A stretch of 27,629 bases of DNA from Phoenicimicrobium sp964438695 (GTDB lineage Bacteria; Atribacterota; Phoenicimicrobiia; Phoenicimicrobiales; Phoenicimicrobiaceae), in the NCBI GenBank assembly GCA_964438695.1, contig CAYTKP010000009.1, forward strand, positions 1 to 27,629, written 5' to 3'. A model generated the notes under the pieces. The model saw only the letters and a list, made by a program, of their open reading frames with translations. It did no database searches and had not been told where the DNA came from. The position numbers were made by a program, and so were the translations under genes. Below, piece by piece: positions 15,527 to 24,339 of the stretch; the first letter of the stretch is position 1, and each line of letters opens with the position of its first letter.

Positions 15527-17104
15527 ATGGAAACAAATCATAAAATTGCTAAATATGCTGGGATAGTAATTACAGCAACCATATTTTGTAGAATATTAGG
15601 TTTAGGGAGAGAGATAGTAATTTCTAATAAATTTGGTGCAAGTATCGAAACTGATGCCTTTTTTATTGCTTTTATGATTCCTAATTTGTTAAGAAGTTTT
15701 TTAGGGGAAGGTGCTTTAAATACAGCCTTTATACCTGTATTTACTGAATATCTGACTAATTATGATAGAAAAAAAGCAGAATATTTTGCCAGTAATGTTC
15801 TGAACTTTTTAATATTAGTTTTAATAATAATTATAGCTTTGGGAATTTGGGGAGCTCCATTATTAATCAATATAATTGCCATTGGTTTCAAAAGTAATAT
15901 CTATAAATATGAATTAGCTATAAATCTAACTCGATTTATGTTTCCATATATAGGATTTGTAGCGATTGCCGCTCTATTTATGGGCATATTGAACTCTTAT
16001 GATCACTTTTTGGTGCCAGCTTTGGCACCCGCAATGTTAAATATTTTTATTATAATTTTTGCTTTTATCTTGAGCTCTCGATATGGAATTTACAGTTTAG
16101 CCTTAGGGGTAATTTTAGGGGGTATTGGTCAAGCATTAATACAAATTCCAGTATTGATAAAAAGAAGAATAAGATATAAATTAATTATAGATTTTAATGA
16201 TAATGGAATAAAAAAAATGTTTAAATTGTTACTTCCTGCTGTCTTAGGATTGGCTATTACCCAGATTAATGTAGTGGTAGACAGAGCTATAGCTTCTAAT
16301 TTAGTAGATGGAAGTATATCCGCTTTGTATTACGCAAATAGGCTAGTTCAATTTCCTTTGGGTGCTTTTGGTATAGCTATTTCCACAGCTATTTTTCCGA
16401 CGCTTTCTAAATTTTCCGCAAAAGATAATATATTTGAACTGAAAAAATCATTTTTATTCGGTTTAAGAATGTTGATATATATAACTATTCCTTCTGCAGT
16501 AGGGTTAGTAGTATTAAGGAGGCCTTTAATTCGCTTAATTTATGAACACGGTATTTTTAGTAGAATAGCTACCACAATGACTGCTAATGCTCTGTTATAT
16601 TATTCCATTGGTCTATTTGCTTATGCCAGTGTTAAGCTAATCACTATGGTATTTTATGCTTTAAAAGATACTAAAACTCCAGTTAAAATAGGAATATTCA
16701 TTGTATTTGTAAATATTATTCTCGATTTAATTTTGGTCAGATATTTAGCTCATTCAGGTTTGGCTCTCGCCACTTCGATAGCCGCTATAATAAATATGAT
16801 TATTTTACTAAAAGTTTTGCAAAATAAAATAGGTAGTGCCAAGTCTGGAGGCCAAACAGTCTTCCTATTAAAAACTGTTGTAGCTTCCTTTGTTATGGGT
16901 ATAAGTTGCATTTTAATTAATACTTTTTTAGAGAATATATTAGAATTATCTAATAAATTCAATCAAGCCATTCAGATATTTATTCCGATTTTTTGCGGTG
17001 GTATAATATATATAGTTATCAGCTATTTATTAGGTATCCAGGAAGTTAAGAATTTAAAACAAAATTTAAAAATAATCCTAAGTGGAAAGGCGCAGAAATG
17101 TTAA
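15527..17104 (+). CDS. murJ: Lipid II flippase MurJ
   Basis: MurJ moves lipid-linked peptidoglycan precursor across the inner membrane and belongs to the MOP exporter superfamily. The 525 residues are strongly hydrophobic with about 14 predicted spans. The N-terminal signature RILGLGREI...FGAS...DAFFIAFMIPNLLR...GEGALNTAFIPVF is diagnostic. The ATG at 15527 is preferred because AAGGGG lies just upstream and the first span starts shortly after. TTG at 15503 and ATG at 15509 are in frame but lie in repeat sequence. The stop overlaps lepA by 7 nt. In Bacillus the sporulation genes gpr and spoIIP occupy this place between rpsT and lepA. Confidence 0.95.
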   Translation: METNHKIAKYAGIVITATIFCRILGLGREIVISNKFGASIETDAFFIAFMIPNLLRSFLGEGALNTAFIPVFTEYLTNYDRKKAEYFASNVLNFLILVLIIIIALGIWGAPLLINIIAIGFKSNIYKYELAINLTRFMFPYIGFVAIAALFMGILNSYDHFLVPALAPAMLNIFIIIFAFILSSRYGIYSLALGVILGGIGQALIQIPVLIKRRIRYKLIIDFNDNGIKKMFKLLLPAVLGLAITQINVVVDRAIASNLVDGSISALYYANRLVQFPLGAFGIAISTAIFPTLSKFSAKDNIFELKKSFLFGLRMLIYITIPSAVGLVVLRRPLIRLIYEHGIFSRIATTMTANALLYYSIGLFAYASVKLITMVFYALKDTKTPVKIGIFIVFVNIILDLILVRYLAHSGLALATSIAAIINMIILLKVLQNKIGSAKSGGQTVFLLKTVVASFVMGISCILINTFLENILELSNKFNQAIQIFIPIFCGGIIYIVISYLLGIQEVKNLKQNLKIILSGKAQKC

Positions 17105-18912
17105 AAGATTGCCATATCGATACAAAAAAAATAAGAAATTTTTCCATAATTGCCCATATTGATCACGGAAAATCCACAATTGCTGACAGATTATTAGAAT
17201 ATACTGGAACGATTTCAGAAAGAGAAAGAAAAGAACAAATATTAGATGATATGGATTTAGAAAGAGAAAAGGGTATAACCATTAAATCAAAAGCAGTAAG
17301 ATTATATTATCAAGCAGAAGATGGCAATGAATACATTTTAAACTTAATTGATACTCCAGGACATGTAGATTTTTCTTACGAAGTTTCTCGGAGTCTTGCT
17401 GCTTGCGAGGGAGCATTACTTATTGTCGATGCTTCTCAGGGCATCCAAGCTCAAACTTTAGCCAATATACATTTAGCTGTTAAAAATAATTTAAAAATAA
17501 TACCAGTAATTAATAAAATAGACCTTTCTACTGCTAATCCAGAAAAGGTTATTCAAAATCTAAAAAGTATTTCCGAAATAGAAAATAATGAGATAATTTT
17601 AGCTAGTGCAAAAGAAGGTATTGGGACCAAAGATATTCTTGAGGCAATTGTACAAAAAATACCTCCACCATCAGGAGAACTGAATCTTTCATCAAGGGCA
17701 CTTATATTCGATTCGGTTTTCAACCCTTACCAGGGAGCAATCGTATATGTTAAGATAGTAGATGGAATTATAAAGCCCGGAATGATTATAAAAACTATGT
17801 CTAATGAAAAAAAATATGAAGTTGCAGAAGTAGGAATTTTTCGTCCCAAAATGCAGCCTACATATAAACTTATTGCTGGTGAAGTAGGATATATAAAAGC
17901 TGGATTTAAAAACATTAAAGATACTCGAGTAGGAGACACCATTACTGATTCTTCTAATCCTGCAAAAAGAAGCCTTCCTGGGTATAAAAAAGTGAATCCT
18001 TTAGTTTTTTGTAGTATTTATCCTATTGATAATAAAGAATACGAAAATCTTAAAGCAGCATTAGATAAATTAAAATTAAATGATTCTTCTTTATTTAGTG
18101 AACCTGAAACATCCCAAGCTCTGGGTTTTGGTTTCAGATGTGGATTTTTAGGATTATTACATATGGAAATTATTCAAGAAAGGTTAGAAAGGGAATATAA
18201 TATTAGTTTAATTGCCACGACTCCTAGTGTAATGTATCAAATTACCAGGAAAGACGGAAAAATTATTAAAATAAGTAATCCTTCTTCTTTCCCCTTAAAA
18301 ACTGAAGTAGATAAAATCGAAGAACCATATGTGAAAGTGAATATCATTACTCCCAGTCAATATATTGGGGGAATTATGGATTTAGCACAAGATAGAAGAG
18401 GGATTTTTAAAAATATGGAATACATAGATAAAACAAGAGCTAAATTAGATTATGAATTACCCTTAAATGAGATTATATTAGATTTTTATGACAAATTAAA
18501 GTCCAGAAGTAGTGGATTTGCTTCTTTAGATTATGAATTTATCGGGTATAAACCATCTGATTTAATCAAGGTAGATATATTGGTTAATCATGAGATAGTG
18601 GATGCTTTATCCTTTATTGTTCATAAGGATAAAGCCTACTCTCGTGCTAAAAAGATAGTAGAGAAATTAAAAGAAATTATTCCTCGCCAATTATATGAAG
18701 TGCCAATTCAAGCAGCAATTGAGCAAAAAGTTATTGCTCGCGAAACAATAAGAGCATTAAAAAAAGATGTTATTGCTAAATGTTACGGAGGCGATATTAC
18801 CCGTAAAAGAAAACTCCTGGAAAAACAAAAAGCTGGCAAGAAGAGGATGAAAAAATTAGGAAAAGTAGAAATTCCACAAGAAGCATTTCTAGGAATATTA
18901 AAGATTGATTAG
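17098..18912 (+). CDS. lepA: Elongation factor 4 (LepA), ribosome-associated GTPase
   Basis: LepA is a conserved translational GTPase linked to ribosome back-translocation and to 30S assembly. The 604 residues are full length. GTPase motifs are G1 AHIDHGKST (19-27), G3 DTPGH (85-89), G4 NKID (139-142) and G5 SAKEG (about 169-173). The C-terminal LepA-specific domain ends in a Lys/Arg-rich stretch including YGGDITRKRKLL. The ATG lies inside the end of murJ (7-nt overlap), and hemW follows after 10 nt, so murJ-lepA-hemW is likely one operon. Confidence 0.98.
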   Translation: MLKDCHIDTKKIRNFSIIAHIDHGKSTIADRLLEYTGTISERERKEQILDDMDLEREKGITIKSKAVRLYYQAEDGNEYILNLIDTPGHVDFSYEVSRSLAACEGALLIVDASQGIQAQTLANIHLAVKNNLKIIPVINKIDLSTANPEKVIQNLKSISEIENNEIILASAKEGIGTKDILEAIVQKIPPPSGELNLSSRALIFDSVFNPYQGAIVYVKIVDGIIKPGMIIKTMSNEKKYEVAEVGIFRPKMQPTYKLIAGEVGYIKAGFKNIKDTRVGDTITDSSNPAKRSLPGYKKVNPLVFCSIYPIDNKEYENLKAALDKLKLNDSSLFSEPETSQALGFGFRCGFLGLLHMEIIQERLEREYNISLIATTPSVMYQITRKDGKIIKISNPSSFPLKTEVDKIEEPYVKVNIITPSQYIGGIMDLAQDRRGIFKNMEYIDKTRAKLDYELPLNEIILDFYDKLKSRSSGFASLDYEFIGYKPSDLIKVDILVNHEIVDALSFIVHKDKAYSRAKKIVEKLKEIIPRQLYEVPIQAAIEQKVIARETIRALKKDVIAKCYGGDITRKRKLLEKQKAGKKRMKKLGKVEIPQEAFLGILKID

Positions 18913-18922
18913 GTGAGTCTAA

Positions 18923-20059
18923 ATGGATATAGGTCTATACTTGCACTTCCCTTTTTGCAAATCGAAATGTTTTTACTGTGATTTTAATTCTTATCCTTTA
19001 AGAAATGATAAAGAACTGTTGGTGTATATTTCCTCTTTACAAAAAGAAATCAGTATATATTCTAAAAAATTAAGGAATGTTACCCTAAAGACAATATATT
19101 TGGGAGGTGGAACTCCTACCCTTTTATCAGGAGAATTAATCGGCAATATTATAAATTTTTGTAAACATAATTTTAATATAACTCAGAATATTGAAATAAC
19201 TATTGAAGCAAATCCAGGAACAGTTGACAAAAAGAAATTAGAGATAATGTTATCCTCTGGAGTAAATAGATTGAGTTTGGGAGCACAGAGTTTTAACAAT
19301 TATTTATTGAAAAAACTAGGTAGGATCCATACTGCTCAAGACACTATATCTTCTTATTATCAAGCCCGGAAATCAGGTTTTAATAATATTAATATAGATA
19401 TTATGTTTGCATTACCCGATCAAACATTACTTGATTTTCAAAATTCTATTAAAAAAGCTTTATCTTTAAGACCAGATCATCTATCTTTATACAATTTAAC
19501 CATCGAAAAAGGGACAGCATTTTACAATTATTATAAACAAGGTATTCTAAATCTTCCTGATGAAGACTTAGAATACGAAATGTATGATTGGGCAATAAAA
19601 TATTTAAAAAAGAATAATTTTGAGCATTATGAAATATCCAATTTTGCTCTCCCTTCAAAGCGTTCGATTCATAATCAAATTTACTGGAATAATCAACCTT
19701 ATTTAGGAATAGGAGCAGGAGCTACTTCTTTTATAAAAGGATACCGTTATATAAATTATAAAGATCCAAAGTTCTATATTAAAAATATAAAGAACGGTAA
19801 ATTACCAATAGACAAGGGGGAAAGATTAACTCTACACAAAAGAATGATAGAAACGATAATTTTAAATCTAAGAACCAAAGATGGTTTAATTTATCAAAAA
19901 TTTTATAATCAATTTGGAATGAAAGTAGACAAAGTATTTTATAATTCTATAAATAAATTAATCGATTTAGGATTATTGAGAAAAGATAATTATAAAATTC
20001 AACTTACCGCAAAAGGATTATTTCTTGCTAACTATGTTTTTAGAGAATTTATTGATTAG
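18923..20059 (+). CDS. hemW: HemW-like radical SAM protein (heme chaperone)
   Basis: HemW is a radical SAM protein related to coproporphyrinogen III dehydrogenase HemN, now regarded as a heme chaperone. The [4Fe-4S] motif CxxxCxxC is Cys12, Cys16 and Cys19, followed by Asp-Phe. HemN has a further Cys two residues on, which is missing here, so HemW is the better name. GGGTPTLL (SAM-binding GGE/GGT motif) follows, and a HemN C-terminal domain with YEISNFAL ends the protein. The 378-residue length is typical. It sits 10 nt after lepA, as in Bacillus, with an AGGTGA ribosome binding site overlapping the lepA stop. Confidence 0.93.
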   Translation: MDIGLYLHFPFCKSKCFYCDFNSYPLRNDKELLVYISSLQKEISIYSKKLRNVTLKTIYLGGGTPTLLSGELIGNIINFCKHNFNITQNIEITIEANPGTVDKKKLEIMLSSGVNRLSLGAQSFNNYLLKKLGRIHTAQDTISSYYQARKSGFNNINIDIMFALPDQTLLDFQNSIKKALSLRPDHLSLYNLTIEKGTAFYNYYKQGILNLPDEDLEYEMYDWAIKYLKKNNFEHYEISNFALPSKRSIHNQIYWNNQPYLGIGAGATSFIKGYRYINYKDPKFYIKNIKNGKLPIDKGERLTLHKRMIETIILNLRTKDGLIYQKFYNQFGMKVDKVFYNSINKLIDLGLLRKDNYKIQLTAKGLFLANYVFREFID

Positions 20060-20133
20060 TTAGTCATTGGTAAATAGCCAATAACCAAAAGAAGGCCAAT
20101 CCGTATTATAGAATAAGAGAGAAAAGTTTTAAC

Positions 20134-20177
20134 CCTCATTTTTATGAGGATAGAATTTTGAATTATGATTTTTTTTT
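20134..20177 (+). terminator. Possible weak terminator after hemW
   Basis: CCTCAT (20134-20139) and ATGAGG (20144-20149) form a 6-bp stem with a TTTT loop. A run of nine T follows only about 18 nt later, so the spacing is poor. A second small hairpin, ATTGG/CCAAT, is near 20067-20083. Nothing else recognisable lies between the hemW stop and the hrcA promoter. Confidence 0.35.
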
Positions 20178-20265
20178 ACTTTTCACTTTTAGCTTTTAGC
20201 TGTATAATAATAATTAGTAAATTAAGTCTAATCGATTATTTAGAAAATTATTTTTATAGAATATC

Positions 20266-20294
20266 TTGACAAATAAATTATGTAGTGGTATTTT
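20266..20294 (+). promoter_or_regulatory. Sigma70-type promoter of the hrcA heat-shock block
   Basis: TTGACA at 20266-20271 and TATTTT at 20289-20294 are separated by 17 nt. Transcription would start near 20301, which puts the CIRCE operator at about +5 to +31, the usual place for HrcA repression. Confidence 0.85.
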
Positions 20295-20305
20295 ATCTAA
20301 GGCAA

Positions 20306-20332
20306 TTAGCACTCTCAGAGGTAGAGTGCTAA
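20306..20332 (+). promoter_or_regulatory. CIRCE operator (HrcA binding site)
   Basis: A perfect CIRCE inverted repeat: TTAGCACTC (20306-20314), a 9-nt spacer, GAGTGCTAA (20324-20332). It matches the consensus at all 18 arm positions. It lies in the 5' leader between the promoter and the hrcA start, so HrcA would repress its own operon until heat stress titrates it. No second CIRCE was seen in the window. Confidence 0.98.
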
Positions 20333-20346
20333 AAGAGGTGAAGAGA

Positions 20347-21378
20347 ATGGAACTAAATGAAAGAATGAGAAGAATATTGGCAGCAGTAATACATCGGTAT
20401 ATTACTACTGCTGAGCCAGTTAGTTCAAGCATAATCGCTGAAAAATACAATTTGAATCTAAGCACAGCCACTATAAGACACGAGATGAATTTATTAGAGA
20501 AATATGATTATTTGTGGCAACCTCACACTTCAGCTGGTAGAATTCCAACTGATAGAGGTTACAGGTTTTATGTAGATAATTTGATGAAAAAGACTCATTT
20601 AAAAGAAAACGAGAAGGAACAGATTATTCAAATTTATAGAAAAAGCAAAGAGTTCGAAGAAACTATGAAGATAACATCACAATTACTATCAAAATTAACC
20701 AATAATATAGGAGTTGTTTTAGAACCACACATTTTTAACCATTTAATTAAACGTATTCAATTTATACCGGTTGGGAATAACCGTATTTTGGTATTAATAA
20801 TTACTGATACAGGATTAGTTTGTCAAAAATTAATAAATTTATCTGGGGAAATTACTAAAAGCAATTTAAATTATCTTTCAAATTTTATAAATATAAAATT
20901 ACAGGAAAAAGATGTAAATCTTGTAAATTTATATAATATATTAAAAGAAGAGCTTAATAAAATTCTTTCATTCCAGGAAAGATTTAATTACATTCATAAT
21001 TTTATTGAAGATTGCTTCAATTTTAGATATTTCAATGACAAAGTATACTTAAATGGTCGAATCAATATAATGAAACAACCCGAATTTAGAAAAACAAATA
21101 ATTTGAATTATATTTTATCATTTATTGAAAAAGAAAACATTTTGGCTAATACTATAAAAAAATACTTAGCATTTGAGAATACTCAAGTAATTATTGGAAG
21201 AGAAATTCAGCAAAAAGAGATACAAAATTGTACCTTGATTGCGAGAAAATACAAAATCAAAGGCAAACCTGCTGGGGCAATTGGCATATTAGGACCAACT
21301 CGAATGAATTATCCTCGAATGATTTCAATTGTAGAATTTATTTCTGAAAAATTAAGTGAAGCATTATCTGAATTTTAG
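20347..21378 (+). CDS. hrcA: Heat-inducible transcription repressor HrcA
   Basis: HrcA represses class I heat-shock genes by binding CIRCE as a dimer and needs GroEL to stay active. The 343 residues are normal for the family. The N-terminal winged-helix region (1-75) includes EPVSSSIIAEKY, TATIRHEM and the family motif HTSAGRIPTDRGYRFYVD near 60-77. The C-terminal GAF-like effector domain ends in GAIGILGPTRMNYPRM. The ATG at 20347 is chosen because GAGGTG lies 6 nt upstream. An in-frame TTG at 20266 is the promoter -35 box itself and would put CIRCE inside the gene. Confidence 0.97.
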   Translation: MELNERMRRILAAVIHRYITTAEPVSSSIIAEKYNLNLSTATIRHEMNLLEKYDYLWQPHTSAGRIPTDRGYRFYVDNLMKKTHLKENEKEQIIQIYRKSKEFEETMKITSQLLSKLTNNIGVVLEPHIFNHLIKRIQFIPVGNNRILVLIITDTGLVCQKLINLSGEITKSNLNYLSNFINIKLQEKDVNLVNLYNILKEELNKILSFQERFNYIHNFIEDCFNFRYFNDKVYLNGRINIMKQPEFRKTNNLNYILSFIEKENILANTIKKYLAFENTQVIIGREIQQKEIQNCTLIARKYKIKGKPAGAIGILGPTRMNYPRMISIVEFISEKLSEALSEF

Positions 21379-21559
21379 AAACAAATATTTTAGGGCATTT
21401 AAATATTTTGAAATTCCGATTTTATAATCATAAGCTTAAAATAAAACAATAAACTCTAACAAAATTGTCAGAAAATTTTTTGGATAACGCGGAAATGGAA
21501 TAAATAGAATATGGGTTTTAATGAAATTTGCTTCCCTAATAATATTTGGAGGGTTAATA

Positions 21560-22180
21560 ATGGTTGATATAGAAAATAATCGTAAATTAAAAAATGATAA
21601 TAAAAAATTGAAGGATAAAAAACATAAAAAGATAACAAAAGATGAATTAAATAAAAAATTAAAAGAAAAAGATGATTTGATAAAAAAATTAGAAGAAAAA
21701 TTATCTGAAACTGAAAAGTTAGCTCAACAAAAAGATAATTTATCTAAAGAATATCTAGAGCATATGAAAAGATTACAAGCTGATTTTGAGAATTATAAAA
21801 AACGTGAAGAAAAAAAGAGGAAAGATTTTATAGAATTTGCGAACAAAGAATTGTTAAGCAAGTTATTATCTGTTGTTGATAATTTAGAAAGGGCTTTGGA
21901 TTCAAGCAAAAATGAAAGTAATGTAGAAGCAATAAAACAAGGAATTAATAATATCTTAAAAGACTTCTGTAATATTTTAAATAAAGAAGGGGTTAAACCT
22001 ATAAAAGCAAAAGGACATAAGTTTGACCCTTATAAACACGAAGCAGTAATGACTGTTGAAACTGATCAATATCCTGAAGATACGATAACTGAAGAGCTCC
22101 GAAAGGGTTATTATTTCAAATCGAAAGTATTAAGACCTGCAATGGTAAAAGTTGCAGTTTCTAGTAAAAAAAATAAATAG
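21560..22180 (+). CDS. grpE: Nucleotide exchange factor GrpE
   Basis: GrpE releases ADP from DnaK. The 206 residues begin with a very lysine-rich head (1-30), then a long coiled coil for dimerisation (about 30-95), and a C-terminal beta domain (about 150-200) with GHKFDPYKHEAV and RPAMVKVA. The ATG at 21560 follows a GGAGGG ribosome binding site. An in-frame ATG at 21521 would add 13 residues and lacks a good site. A 181-nt gap after hrcA contains no recognisable gene; a separate promoter there is possible but not clear. Confidence 0.97.
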   Translation: MVDIENNRKLKNDNKKLKDKKHKKITKDELNKKLKEKDDLIKKLEEKLSETEKLAQQKDNLSKEYLEHMKRLQADFENYKKREEKKRKDFIEFANKELLSKLLSVVDNLERALDSSKNESNVEAIKQGINNILKDFCNILNKEGVKPIKAKGHKFDPYKHEAVMTVETDQYPEDTITEELRKGYYFKSKVLRPAMVKVAVSSKKNK

Positions 22181-22216
22181 TTTAAATAAATTATATAGAT
22201 AAGGAGGAAATTTGTT

Positions 22217-24160
22217 ATGGGGAAAATAATAGGAATAGATTTGGGTACTACCAATTCAGTAGTAGCTGTAATGGAAGGCGGTAAGCCAGTAGTTATAGAA
22301 AATGAAGAAGGAGGTAGAACTACTCCTTCTATTGTTGCATTTACTAAAAAAGGAGAACGATTAGTAGGGTTATTAGCAAAAAGACAAGCTATTACCAATC
22401 CAGAAAATACAATTTTTTCAGTTAAGCGACTTATTGGTAGAAGATATAATGATGATATAGTACAAAAAGCAAAAAAAATCTTACCTTTTAAATTAATTCC
22501 CGGGGAGCATACGGATATCAAAATTGAGGTAAGTGGTAAAGCTTATAGCCCCCCGGAAATATCGGCAATGGTATTGCAGAAATTGAAAAAATCTGCGGAA
22601 AGTCATCTGGGAGAAAAGGTAACCGATGCAGTCATTACGGTTCCTGCCTATTTTAACGATAATCAAAGAGAAGCGACAAAAGACGCAGGAAGAATTGCTG
22701 GCTTGAATGTTTTAAGAATTCTTAATGAACCTACCGCAGCTGCTTTAGCCTACGGTTTGGATAAGAAAAAAGATGAAAAAGTAGCTGTCTTTGACCTTGG
22801 TGGAGGTACATTTGATATTTCCATTTTAGAGATTGGTAAGGAAGGGGTATATGAGGTAAAATCTACCAATGGAAATACTTTCTTGGGAGGCGATGACTTT
22901 GACCAAAGGATAATAAATTGGCTAATAGATAATTTTAAAAAAGAAAATGGAATAGATTTAAAAAATGACCAGATGGCTTTACAAAGATTAAAGGAAGCTG
23001 CTGAAAAAGCAAAATGTGAATTGTCTTCTGCCCTAGAAAGTGAAATTAATTTACCTTTTATTACTGCTGATGCCAGTGGGCCAAAACATCTAAATATTAC
23101 TTTAACGAGGGCAAAATTAGAACAATTAACTGCTGATCTCGTTGAAAGTACTATAGAACCTTGTTACAAGGCACTTGAAGATGCTAAGTTAAAACCGGAA
23201 GATATAGATGAAGTAATATTAGTTGGTGGACAAACTCGAATGCCAAAGGTACAAGAAATAGTTAAGAAAATATTTGGCAAAGAAGCAAATAAAGGAGTTA
23301 ACCCTGATGAAGTAGTGGCAGTTGGAGCAGCAATTCAGGCTGGTATATTGAAAGGTGAAGTTAAGGATGTTTTACTTCTTGATGTTACTCCTTTATCTTT
23401 AGGTATTGAAACCTTAGGTGGGGTATTTACTAAACTTATAGAAAGAAATACTACTATACCTACTTCTAAAAGTCAGGTATTTTCTACCGCTGCTGATAAT
23501 CAAACAGCTGTTGATATAAATGTATTGCAAGGCGAAAGGCCAATGGCTAAAGATAACACCAGTTTAGGCAGATTTCAATTGGTAGGCATCCCTCCTGCAC
23601 CAAGAGGGGTGCCTCAAATAGAAGTTACCTTTGATATTGATGCTAATGGTATCTTAAATGTAAGAGCGAAAGATTTAGGAACAGGTAAAGAACAAAAGAT
23701 AACCATTACTGCTTCTTCTGGATTAACTGAAGAAGAAATTAAGCAAAAAGTAAAAGAAGCAGAGCAATATGCTGAGGAAGATAAGAAAATAAAAGAGAAG
23801 GTAGAACTCCGTAATCAAGCAGATACTTTAATTTATACAGTTGAAAAAAATATAAAGGAATCAAAAGATAAAATTAGTGAAGATGAAAAAAATAAAATAA
23901 ACGAAGATATTAAAAATCTCAGGAAGGCTTTAGAAGAGGATGATGCGGAAAAAATTAAATCAGCTATCGAAAAATTAACTGCTTCCTCGCATAAGCTTGC
24001 TGAAGAAATTTATAAAAAAGCTTCGGCTCAAGCGCAACAACAGGGAGCAACTCAAGAAGAAAAAGAGAGTGAACAATCAAAAACAACAGAGAAAAAAGAT
24101 GAAGAGAAAGTAGTCGATGCTGATTATGAGGTAGAAAGGGACGAAGATAAAAAAGATTAG
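22217..24160 (+). CDS. dnaK: Chaperone protein DnaK (Hsp70)
   Basis: DnaK folds and protects proteins in an ATP cycle with DnaJ and GrpE. The 647 residues show IGIDLGTTNS (5-14), FDLGGGTFD (192-200) and VGGQTRMP in the ATPase domain, the linker DVLLLDVTPLSLG, then the substrate-binding domain and helical lid. The tail is rich in Gln, Glu and Lys and ends DADYEVERDEDKKD. Residues about 78-100 include the roughly 20-residue insert found in diderm (Gram-negative type) Hsp70 and missing from Bacillus. A perfect AAGGAGG lies before the ATG, 36 nt after grpE. Confidence 0.98.
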   Translation: MGKIIGIDLGTTNSVVAVMEGGKPVVIENEEGGRTTPSIVAFTKKGERLVGLLAKRQAITNPENTIFSVKRLIGRRYNDDIVQKAKKILPFKLIPGEHTDIKIEVSGKAYSPPEISAMVLQKLKKSAESHLGEKVTDAVITVPAYFNDNQREATKDAGRIAGLNVLRILNEPTAAALAYGLDKKKDEKVAVFDLGGGTFDISILEIGKEGVYEVKSTNGNTFLGGDDFDQRIINWLIDNFKKENGIDLKNDQMALQRLKEAAEKAKCELSSALESEINLPFITADASGPKHLNITLTRAKLEQLTADLVESTIEPCYKALEDAKLKPEDIDEVILVGGQTRMPKVQEIVKKIFGKEANKGVNPDEVVAVGAAIQAGILKGEVKDVLLLDVTPLSLGIETLGGVFTKLIERNTTIPTSKSQVFSTAADNQTAVDINVLQGERPMAKDNTSLGRFQLVGIPPAPRGVPQIEVTFDIDANGILNVRAKDLGTGKEQKITITASSGLTEEEIKQKVKEAEQYAEEDKKIKEKVELRNQADTLIYTVEKNIKESKDKISEDEKNKINEDIKNLRKALEEDDAEKIKSAIEKLTASSHKLAEEIYKKASAQAQQQGATQEEKESEQSKTTEKKDEEKVVDADYEVERDEDKKD

Positions 24161-24199
24161 CTGTATAGCACACAGCGTGGGGCGTATTGCATACGCCCC
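24161..24199 (+). repeat. Strong inverted repeat between dnaK and dnaJ
   Basis: GGGGCGTAT (24179-24187) and ATACGCCCC (24191-24199) form a 9-bp GC-rich stem with a 3-nt loop, immediately after the dnaK stop region. There is no T run, so it is more likely an mRNA stabiliser or partial attenuator than a standard terminator. Just before it, 24161-24177 read on the minus strand gives CGCTGTGTGCTAT, matching the repeat words upstream of clpX and murJ. The remaining 140 nt to dnaJ hold nothing recognisable. Confidence 0.6.
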
Positions 24200-24339
24200 C
24201 AATAATGTAAATAAAAGTGTAGAACAGGTGTCCCCGTTTTCATGAGTATAAGTAACAGCTAGCTAAGTAACTAAATAATAAATCAAGATACACAATTCAA
24301 CTATTAAATAGAACAACTTAATGGAGAGGAAAATATCAA

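Noticed and set aside
20266..20346. A TTG start that would extend HrcA by 27 residues
   Set aside because: This TTG is the -35 box of the promoter, and the extension would be encoded by the CIRCE operator.
20214..20471. An 85-codon minus-strand frame over the hrcA promoter
   Set aside because: It is antisense to the promoter, CIRCE and the conserved HrcA start, with no independent support.
21521..21559. An ATG that would extend GrpE by 13 residues
   Set aside because: The downstream ATG at 21560 has a strong GGAGGG site; the extension is hydrophobic and unlike GrpE.
22111..22521. A 136-codon minus-strand frame across the grpE/dnaK junction
   Set aside because: It is antisense to two well-supported genes and shows no family features.
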